The notes beneath the pieces were generated by a model. It made no database searches. It saw only the letters and a program-made list of their open reading frames with translations, and was not told the origin of the DNA. 6,889 nucleotides of DNA from Bacilli bacterium (GTDB lineage: Bacteria; Bacillota_I; Bacilli_A; ML615J-28; CAG-698). Positions within the stretch are counted from its first letter, which is position 1. Every line of letters begins with the position of its first letter. Shown here piece by piece: positions 1 to 4,447 of the stretch. The stretch covers positions 1 through 6,889 of the forward strand of contig JAEDHQ010000076.1 in NCBI GenBank assembly GCA_016296945.1, written 5' to 3'. The translations under genes and the position numbers were made by a program.

Positions 1-37
1 TTTTATCATTATTTTGTGTTGCAAGGATTAATTTCAT
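1..37 (-). CDS. Start of a probable RdgB/HAM1 XTP/dITP diphosphatase (cut by window edge)
   Basis: Only the first 12 codons are inside the window, reading MKLILATQNNDK from the ATG at 37-35. RdgB/HAM1 enzymes hydrolyse non-canonical purine triphosphates (XTP, dITP, ITP) to monophosphates in the cytoplasm. They characteristically open with a hydrophobic strand followed by A-T-x-N-x-x-K, where Thr, Asn and Lys belong to the substrate site; all of these are seen here. A good sigma-A promoter lies just upstream, which supports a real gene start. The ribosome binding site is poor: the leader has only an A/G-rich stretch (AAGAAAGAAG) and no clear AGGAGG. The gene is divergent from the DUF5058 operon. 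Twelve residues cannot prove the family, so the identity is a pattern-based inference. Confidence 0.6.
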   Translation of the reverse strand, partial: MKLILATQNNDK

Positions 38-65
38 AGACTTATCTTCTTTCTTAATTTTAAAT

Positions 66-94
66 ATAATACTACAAAAAAGATATTTAGTCAA
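66..94 (-). promoter_or_regulatory. Sigma-A promoter of the rdgB-like gene
   Basis: On the minus strand, TTGACT (94-89) is followed after exactly 17 bases by TATTAT (71-66). Each box has one mismatch to the consensus. Transcription would start near 59, giving a leader of roughly 20 bases before the ATG. Confidence 0.7.
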
Positions 95-184
95 GATTCC
101 TTGGAATTAAGAGAATGTTTGAATTAATGATTTATTAAAATATTATAATTTTATTTACAAATTGTTGATTTACTTATAATTACT

Positions 185-214
185 TTGGACAAAATATAAA
201 TAATATAGTATAAT
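185..214 (+). promoter_or_regulatory. Sigma-A promoter of the DUF5058 operon
   Basis: TTGGAC (185-190) is followed by an 18-base spacer and a perfect TATAAT (209-214). The expected start near 220 leaves a leader of about 15 bases holding the AGGAGG site at 225-230. Between this and the divergent promoter (95-184) I see only AT-rich DNA without convincing structure. Confidence 0.65.
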
Positions 215-235
215 AACGGTATTTAGGAGGATTAT

Positions 236-1003
236 ATGAACGAAACATTGAAAGTAGCAAATTCCTGGTGGATGTTTTTATTGGGAATTATAGTTGTGAT
301 TTTTATTCTGGCTGGTTGTGGCTTTTTTATTTTTAGAGCCTATAAGCAATCTAATGAACTAGGATATGATAAAAAAGAATTAAATAAAGCATTAATTAAT
401 AGTGCCGTTTTTTCCTTGTTGCCATCTGTTAGTATTCTAATAGGTGTCATCGCTTTATCTGGTACTTTAGGAATACCCCTTCCATGGATTCGCTTAACTG
501 TTATTGGAGCATTACATTATGAGACAATTGCGGCTGATAGTGTAATGAAGGCCTTTGGAGATATAGGATTAAATAATGAAGTTTTAGTTACTACTGCTTT
601 TGTTATGACTCTAGGGATTTTAACTGGCCCTTTATATTGTTTATTTGGTTTTAAAGCATATGATAAAAAAATAATTTCGAAAGCAAAAGTTGAAGAAGAA
701 AATAGTAATGAGGAACTCAAGGAAAAGAAACGTGGTTTTGGAGATATTCTCTTTAGCGCTGTATTTATATCAATTATTTGTGCATTTCTCGCAGAAGATA
801 TCTTAGTATTTCGCAAAAGTGCTGAAAAAATAGCCACATTAGGGTATGAACTATATACTCCAATAATCGTTGTCGCAGTTGCCTTTTTATCAATGTGGAT
901 ATTTGATATTATTGAAAAGAAAACAAAATGGAAATGGGTAGGCAGCTTCTCTATCGGAATCAGCATGATTCTTGGAATGGTAGCAGCTATAATAGTGGGG
1001 TAA
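236..1003 (+). CDS. DUF5058-family integral membrane protein
   Basis: A 255-residue hydrophobic protein whose start is fixed by AGGAGG 5 bases before the ATG. Likely membrane segments lie near residues 12-34, 58-78, 116-138, 170-190, 206-226 and 235-254. The charged loop at about 141-168 is rich in Glu and Lys and should be cytoplasmic. The stretch from residue 56 to 96 (SAVFSLLPS, then GIPLPWIRLTVIGALHYE) is the conserved core I associate with DUF5058, a family of unknown function found mostly in Firmicutes. The next gene begins 5 bases after this stop codon, so the two products are probably made together and may form one complex. A transporter or channel subunit is plausible from the topology and pairing, but no substrate can be read from the sequence. 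The family name is recalled, not searched. Confidence 0.75.
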   Translation: MNETLKVANSWWMFLLGIIVVIFILAGCGFFIFRAYKQSNELGYDKKELNKALINSAVFSLLPSVSILIGVIALSGTLGIPLPWIRLTVIGALHYETIAADSVMKAFGDIGLNNEVLVTTAFVMTLGILTGPLYCLFGFKAYDKKIISKAKVEEENSNEELKEKKRGFGDILFSAVFISIICAFLAEDILVFRKSAEKIATLGYELYTPIIVVAVAFLSMWIFDIIEKKTKWKWVGSFSIGISMILGMVAAIIVG

Positions 1004-1008
1004 GTTAT

Positions 1009-1677
1009 ATGGAAAAAATTTCAAAAGTTACAAAAGAAAAATCATTTAATGATATAAACCATTTTTATGGTCGTCTATTTATGGTTGCAGCAATATTTAT
1101 TATTGTTCTCGTGCCAGTGATTATGGCAATCGCTTTAAAAACTGCACCAAATTTGGGAGTAATTGTAAAAACTATTCCTGCCTTAATTACATTTATTATT
1201 GGTGGATTCATTGAAGTAACAACATATGCCCCTTTATTAGGAACAAGCGGAACTTATTTAGCATTCTTCACTGGTAATCTAATCAACTTAAAAGTGCCTT
1301 GTGCAGTAAATGCTCGTGAACAAGCAAAAGCACAAATAGGAACAAAATATTCCGAAATAATTTCTACAGTATCAATTGGTTCTTCTGCCATTGTTACAAC
1401 ACTTGTTATTGCTTTAGGTGTTGCAATGTTAGTACCACTAACTCCAGTATTAGAATCACCAACATTAACTCCCGCATTTGCCTTATCGTTCACTTCATTA
1501 TTTGGTGCCCTTGCTTATAAATACTTTTCAAAAGATTTAAAATTAGTACCATTACCATTATTTATTTGTTTTATTTTACAATATTTTTTAGTTATTGGTA
1601 CAGGAATATTAATTCCAGTTGCCGCAGTCCTATCAATTCTATTTTCATATTTTTTATATAAAAAAGGAAAAATATAA
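1009..1677 (+). CDS. Hydrophobic membrane protein, partner of the DUF5058 protein
   Basis: A 222-residue protein with several membrane segments (about 23-43, 50-72, 120-145, 155-170 and 180-216), so it acts in the cytoplasmic membrane. I do not know its family name. A striking loop at about 68-105 reads FIEVTTYAPLLGTSGTYLAF followed by FTGNLINLKVPCAVNARE. Its density of Gly, Thr, Asn and Pro looks like a conserved functional loop rather than simple lipid-facing helix. An in-frame ATG exists at 928, but that would overlap the upstream gene by 76 bases and add a polar, unlikely leader. The ATG at 1009, with GGGG at 997-1000 and starting just after the upstream stop, is the better choice and implies translational coupling. 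I infer the two proteins work as a heteromeric membrane complex, possibly a transporter. Confidence 0.75.
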   Translation: MEKISKVTKEKSFNDINHFYGRLFMVAAIFIIVLVPVIMAIALKTAPNLGVIVKTIPALITFIIGGFIEVTTYAPLLGTSGTYLAFFTGNLINLKVPCAVNAREQAKAQIGTKYSEIISTVSIGSSAIVTTLVIALGVAMLVPLTPVLESPTLTPAFALSFTSLFGALAYKYFSKDLKLVPLPLFICFILQYFLVIGTGILIPVAAVLSILFSYFLYKKGKI

Positions 1678-1679
1678 AA

Positions 1680-1711
1680 AAAGCGCCAGTAGTTATTTCT
1701 ACTGGTGTTTT
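1680..1711. terminator. Bidirectional hairpin terminator between convergent genes
   Basis: The arms GCGCCAGTAG (1683-1692) and CTACTGGTGT (1699-1708) enclose the loop TTATTT. Read on the plus strand, all ten positions pair, two as G-U, with three more A-T pairs outside and a short U tract. Read on the minus strand, the 7-bp core CCAGTAG/CTACTGG is followed by a better U run (complement of the A run ending at 1682). It sits 3 bases after the plus-strand stop and next to the minus-strand stop at 1713. Confidence 0.8.
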
Positions 1712-1712
1712 C

Positions 1713-2174
1713 TTATAATTTTACATAATATTTACTTAATCCTATTTCTAATTCAATTAAAGAAATAAGAGGATAGTTTTTATTAATTGTTATTCTTAGA
1801 CATTCAATAAATAAGTTTAAATTTTGGCTATCGATTTTATTAATCTTTACATATAATGTATTTTCAATAAGTTTAAAATCCTCGATAATTGAATCATAAG
1901 GCAATGGGCTATAGTAATTTTTCGGTAAACTATTTTGTTTGATAGTATATAACGATAATAGTTCATCTAATGAATTAATCTCTATATAACAAGTATCGAT
2001 TTCCTTTAAAGAATTTAAACAACCAAAATCATATTTCTTCTGCGTATTAGAATTATTGTTATTAAGATATATTACTTCATAACATTCTTTAGAATCATTA
2101 ATTAGCGCGTAAAAAATATATGAAAAGGAAAACATTATAAATAAACAAACAAATAAATAACCTAACTTCTTCAT
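1713..2174 (-). CDS. Small membrane-anchored protein, weakly GerMN-like
   Basis: A 153-residue protein with a short basic start (MKK) and one hydrophobic segment at about 5-25, so it is probably tethered in the membrane with the rest outside. There is no lipobox. I do not recognise it firmly. The C-terminal half follows the outline of a GerMN domain (a sporulation and germination module): a LP motif at 91-92, a strand ending TLYVKI at 106-111, a helix with CLRITI at 125-130, and a final strand LIELEIG at 139-145. That resemblance is weak and by pattern only. It lies 33 bases after the HU-like gene in a sporulation neighbourhood. No Shine-Dalgarno precedes the ATG, an in-frame stop lies three codons upstream, and a CATATAAT box ends 5 bases before the ATG. 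Translation may therefore be leaderless. Asn, Tyr, Ile and Leu are abundant, as in AT-rich genomes. Confidence 0.65.
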   Translation of the reverse strand: MKKLGYLFVCLFIMFSFSYIFYALINDSKECYEVIYLNNNNSNTQKKYDFGCLNSLKEIDTCYIEINSLDELLSLYTIKQNSLPKNYYSPLPYDSIIEDFKLIENTLYVKINKIDSQNLNLFIECLRITINKNYPLISLIELEIGLSKYYVKL

Positions 2175-2179
2175 AGTAA

Positions 2180-2207
2180 ATTATATGAGGAAATTATGTC
2201 ATTATGT
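2180..2207 (-). promoter_or_regulatory. Possible sporulation-type promoter directly before the GerMN-like gene
   Basis: On the minus strand, ACATAAT (2207-2201) is followed after 13 bases by CATATAAT (2187-2180). This resembles a sigma-E promoter (-35 near KMATATT, -10 near CATACAAT) with a short spacer. TATAAT inside the -10 could instead serve sigma-A, with TAGACA (2210-2205) as -35 at a long 19-base spacing. Either way the start would fall at or next to the ATG. The -35 region overlaps the stop codon of the HU-like gene and an 8-bp tandem duplication. Confidence 0.35.
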
Positions 2208-2208
2208 C
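2193..2208. repeat. Perfect 8-bp tandem duplication ATTATGTC x2
   Basis: ATTATGTC occurs twice back to back (2193-2200 and 2201-2208), ending in the stop codon of the HU-like gene. On the minus strand each copy reads GACATAAT, and the copy nearer the HU stop supplies the possible -35 of the following gene. Confidence 0.8.
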
Positions 2209-2483
2209 TATTTTTTTAATTTATTTAATAATTGTTTAGAACATGTAAAAGTCAAACGATAATAATGCTTTGTTTCTAAAGTAGAACCATCAATAGGAGA
2301 AAACATTACTTTTGGTTTAATCAATGTTTTTTGAAAAGTTCCTAAATTAGTAATAGTTACTTTATCTTCTTCTACTATTTTATCAGCTAAAATAGTTAAA
2401 TACTCATCAATAATCTCATCAACCATTTTCATGCTATATCCATACTTATTACTTATTGATTTTAAATATTCTTTTTTTTCCAT
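2208..2483 (-). CDS. Divergent HU/IHF-type DNA-binding protein
   Basis: A 91-residue protein that aligns nearly without gaps to HU (HBsu has 92 residues). Helices 1 and 2 span about 3-38; the turn and first strands read KVTITNLGTF (41-50), with Gly48-Thr49-Phe50 matching the conserved G-[NT]-F; the arm covers about 52-76; the closing helix is at 82-90. HU binds and bends DNA as a dimer. The arm tip, usually RNPxTG, is here FSPIDG: the intercalating Pro (63) and Gly (66) remain, but the flanking arginines are gone. The usual KIPASKVPxF segment is replaced by TKHYYRLTF. Its position directly after spoIVA matches hbs in Bacillus. The start is supported by GGTGAT 7 bases before the ATG and by a very good promoter. 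It may be the main chromosomal HU of a fast-evolving lineage or a specialised paralogue; I lean to the latter because of the altered arm. Confidence 0.85.
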   Translation of the reverse strand: MEKKEYLKSISNKYGYSMKMVDEIIDEYLTILADKIVEEDKVTITNLGTFQKTLIKPKVMFSPIDGSTLETKHYYRLTFTCSKQLLNKLKK

Positions 2484-2508
2484 AACCTATCACCATTAAA
2501 TAATATTA

Positions 2509-2535
2509 TAGTAAAATTATACAATAATTTTACTA
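2509..2535. promoter_or_regulatory. 12-bp-arm palindrome over the HU -10 box (operator candidate)
   Basis: TAGTAAAATTAT (2509-2520) and its exact reverse complement ATAATTTTACTA (2524-2535) flank ACA. The dyad covers the whole -10 and most of the spacer, the usual place for a repressor operator. Because it includes the -10, most of it is not transcribed from this promoter, so an RNA hairpin role is unlikely. Confidence 0.6.
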
Positions 2536-2544
2536 AAAAGTCAA
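2516..2544 (-). promoter_or_regulatory. Strong sigma-A promoter of the HU-like gene
   Basis: TTGACT (2544-2539), a 17-base spacer and TATAAT (2521-2516) on the minus strand give a near-consensus vegetative promoter. The -35 box begins in the U tract of the spoIVA terminator, so HU is uncoupled from spoIVA read-through. Confidence 0.85.
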
Positions 2545-2574
2545 AAATAGAAAGACAAACTAGTCTTTCTATTT
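2539..2574 (-). terminator. Rho-independent terminator of spoIVA
   Basis: A perfect 12-bp stem is formed by AAATAGAAAGAC (2545-2556) and GTCTTTCTATTT (2563-2574) around a 6-base loop. On the minus strand it is followed by a U tract. It starts 10 bases after the spoIVA stop codon. Confidence 0.9.
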
Positions 2575-2584
2575 AAATTTTATT

Positions 2585-4060
2585 TTATAACAAGATAGTA
2601 ATTAAACCACCTTTGTTTTTATTAACTACTTTTTCTAAGCTTTCTCTAAACTTATATTGTGTGTTCTCATTTAGTAAATATAATTTTGCTTTAATTCCAT
2701 CATTTACTACTTCGCTTAATTTACGTCCAAAAATAGTGCTATTCCAAATTTCTTGTGGATTGTCTTTTGCATCTTCTGTAATTGATTCAACTAACATCTT
2801 AGATTGCTCTTCAGTTCCTATCATTGGCTCAAATGTAGATTCAACTTCGACTTTTATCATATGAATTGATGGAGCAATAGCTCGTAGTTTAATTCCATAA
2901 CGACTTCCTTGCTTGATTACTTCTGGATCATCTAATTTCATATCTTCAATCAAAGGTTGTGCAATTCCATATCCTGTGGCATTTGCGCATTCAATAGCCT
3001 CCATATATTGATGATATTTTTTATTATTCTTTACAGATTCTTGAATAAACTTTAAGAACTTACCTTTATCATCAATAATATCGCCAATCAATGATTCAAT
3101 GATTTCTTCATACAATCCGTTTTTACATGTAGCCTCTATTGAAACTTCTCCTGTCCCACTATCAAGATTTGTGATAACAACACTTTCAAATAGTCGTGAT
3201 TCTCCAAGCTTGTTTTTGATATCATTAGCATGTTTGAATTTTCTAAAATCAATAGTTACTTCATCTAATAAAGCAATGAATTCTTTTTTAATATCTAAAG
3301 AATCATCAAGGTCTTTTAACCAATTTGGGACATTTATATCTAATTTAGTAATATCGAATTCATTTAAAGCTTCATTTAAGATTCTATCAATATCAGTTTC
3401 AGTCATATTCAAGACGTCAACAGCAAGAACTGTAACTTGATACTTTTCAGATAATTCATTTACTAAATCAATAGTTTGATTATCATTTGGATTTCTAGTA
3501 TTTAAGACAATTACAAATGGTTTATCTAATTGTTTCATTTCTTCTACTAATTGTTCTTCAATCAGCATATACTCTGTTCTTGAAAACTCCCCAAACGAAC
3601 CATCACTTGTAAGCAAAATACCGATATTTGAATGATTTTCAATTACTTTCTTAGTTCCTAGATTAGCAGCCTCTTCAAAAGGAATGCTTTCAACCTTCCA
3701 TGGAGTTTGTACAAGTCTTGGTGTACCATCTTCATTAACATAACCCTTTGCACTAGGAATTATATATCCTACACAATCTACCAAACGAACATTGAGACAA
3801 ATATCATTATCAATATTAATATATACGGGATTTGAAGGAACAAATTTTGGTTCAACTGTCATTATTGTTTTCCCTTCACTACTTTGAGGCAAATCATCTA
3901 TTAATTTATCCCTAACATCAATATCTACATACGGACATACTTTTTGTTCTATAAATTTTCTAATAAACGTTGATTTACCACATCTAACAGCACTAACAAC
4001 CCCAATATATAATTCTCCATTAGTTCTAAAAACATAATCTCTCATTACATTATTACTCAT
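2585..4060 (-). CDS. spoIVA: Stage IV sporulation protein A, coat morphogenetic ATPase
   Basis: The 491-residue product is collinear with B. subtilis SpoIVA (492). SpoIVA sits on the forespore surface in the mother cell and uses ATP hydrolysis to polymerise into the basement layer of the spore coat. Seen here: an N-terminal P-loop domain with SAVRCGKST (23-31), GKTIMTVEPKFVPS (63-76), a Walker B strand RLVDCVGY (92-99) and TPWKVESIPFEEAANLGT (119-136); a middle domain; and a C-terminal domain with ATGYGIAQP, QGSRYGIKLRAIAPSIHMIK and the family ending GGLI-x-I-L-L. Unusual points are Ser23 where the first Walker A glycine is expected, Cys27 for Thr, and Val69 where the second of two sensor threonines is expected. 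The start is set by AGGTGAGG 4 bases before the ATG. A sigma-E-like promoter precedes it and a strong terminator follows. The SpoVIF-like gene is upstream and the HU-like gene downstream. Confidence 0.97.
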   Translation of the reverse strand: MSNNVMRDYVFRTNGELYIGVVSAVRCGKSTFIRKFIEQKVCPYVDIDVRDKLIDDLPQSSEGKTIMTVEPKFVPSNPVYINIDNDICLNVRLVDCVGYIIPSAKGYVNEDGTPRLVQTPWKVESIPFEEAANLGTKKVIENHSNIGILLTSDGSFGEFSRTEYMLIEEQLVEEMKQLDKPFVIVLNTRNPNDNQTIDLVNELSEKYQVTVLAVDVLNMTETDIDRILNEALNEFDITKLDINVPNWLKDLDDSLDIKKEFIALLDEVTIDFRKFKHANDIKNKLGESRLFESVVITNLDSGTGEVSIEATCKNGLYEEIIESLIGDIIDDKGKFLKFIQESVKNNKKYHQYMEAIECANATGYGIAQPLIEDMKLDDPEVIKQGSRYGIKLRAIAPSIHMIKVEVESTFEPMIGTEEQSKMLVESITEDAKDNPQEIWNSTIFGRKLSEVVNDGIKAKLYLLNENTQYKFRESLEKVVNKNKGGLITILL

Positions 4061-4087
4061 AATTCCTCACCTTTTCTTATCTATTAA

Positions 4088-4116
4088 AGGTTATGCATTA
4101 TCATTTATAATTATGA
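4088..4116 (-). promoter_or_regulatory. Sigma-E-like promoter of spoIVA
   Basis: On the minus strand, TCATAAT (4116-4110; 6 of 7 to KMATATT) is followed after 14 bases by CATAACCT (4095-4088; 6 of 8 to CATACAMT). Sequence, spacing and place agree with known sigma-E control of spoIVA in B. subtilis. No sigma-A promoter of similar quality is seen. An imperfect 8-bp-arm dyad (4097-4120) overlaps the -35. Confidence 0.65.
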
Positions 4117-4122
4117 CAATTT

Positions 4123-4359
4123 TTATAACATATCTATAATATCTTCACTAACTCCATCAGATAATATTTTCTTAACTAAGGCATCTTCTTTATTTTTATC
4201 AATAGGCTTACCTGCAATTTTTGCTACTTCGTGAATTATTGAACGAATATTGTTTTCATCTTTCAAATCTGACTTCTTAACTTTTTCAACTAAATTAAAG
4301 ATTTCTTCAGGATTAATGTTATTATCTGAGATAAAATTAAACAATTTACCAAAATTCAT
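4123..4359 (-). CDS. spoVIF: SpoVIF-like small sporulation protein
   Basis: A 78-residue soluble, charged protein. The segment LKDENNIRSIIHEVAKIAGK (32-51), followed by a spaced ED-x-LVKKIL-x-DG (58-69), matches the pattern I recall for the SpoVIF (YjcC) family, whose core reads like KDE-x-x-[IV]-R-x-[IV]-I-x-x-[VA]-[AS]-K and then ED-x-[IV]-V-x-x-I. In B. subtilis SpoVIF is a late mother-cell protein needed for proper coat assembly and spore resistance, acting through GerE. The N-terminus is compatible with the family; the C-terminus is a little shorter. The ribosome binding site GGAGGTG ends 8 bases before the ATG. A CATATAAT box at 4391-4384 could be the -10 of a sporulation sigma factor, but I find no matching -35. 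The spoIVA start lies 62 bases downstream. Identity rests on pattern memory, not a search. Confidence 0.72.
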   Translation of the reverse strand: MNFGKLFNFISDNNINPEEIFNLVEKVKKSDLKDENNIRSIIHEVAKIAGKPIDKNKEDALVKKILSDGVSEDIIDML

Positions 4360-4383
4360 TTTTATTACACCTCCATCTAGATA

Positions 4384-4391
4384 ATTATATG
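4384..4391 (-). promoter_or_regulatory. Possible -10 box of the SpoVIF-like gene
   Basis: CATATAAT on the minus strand fits the -10 of sigma-E (CATACAAT) or sigma-K (CATA then three bases then TA) with one mismatch. The -35 is not convincing: an AC at 4411-4410 is 18 bases away, slightly too far for sigma-K, and inside the preceding terminator. The same octamer occurs before the GerMN-like gene. Confidence 0.3.
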
Positions 4392-4403
4392 TATATAAAT
4401 AAT

Positions 4404-4431
4404 AAAAAAGTCCAGTTAAATAACTGGACTT
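4404..4431 (-). terminator. Rho-independent terminator of the DUF885 lipoprotein gene
   Basis: The arms AGTCCAGTTA (4409-4418) and TAACTGGACT (4421-4430) are perfect reverse complements, extended by one more A-T pair, with a run of U on the minus strand beyond the stem. The central two bases are too few for a loop, so the innermost pairs must open. It lies 17 bases after the stop codon and isolates this gene from the sporulation genes. Confidence 0.88.
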
Positions 4432-4447
4432 AAAGAAAAGTCTAAAA

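Noticed and set aside
38..235. Riboswitch or small RNA in the divergent intergenic region
   Set aside because: The two promoters leave leaders of only about 15-20 bases, and no stable G+C-containing stem is seen.
517..966. Open frame of 149 codons on the minus strand
   Set aside because: It lies entirely inside the DUF5058 gene on the opposite strand, has no recognisable domain, and its composition (Ser, Ile and Lys rich) is that of an antisense shadow.
928..1008. Longer start for the second membrane protein
   Set aside because: It would overlap the upstream gene by 76 bases and give a polar leader without a good ribosome binding site; the ATG at 1009 fits coupling and topology better.
1254..1493. 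Minus-strand open frame of 79 codons
   Set aside because: Shadow of the second membrane protein gene; no start signals.
2175..2207. Shine-Dalgarno site for the GerMN-like gene
   Set aside because: The minus-strand sequence before the ATG contains TTTCCTC, the wrong strand for a ribosome binding site; no purine-rich core is present.
2613..3440. Two plus-strand open frames (2613-2864 and 3099-3440)
   Set aside because: Both are antisense to spoIVA, a clearly real gene conserved along its whole length.
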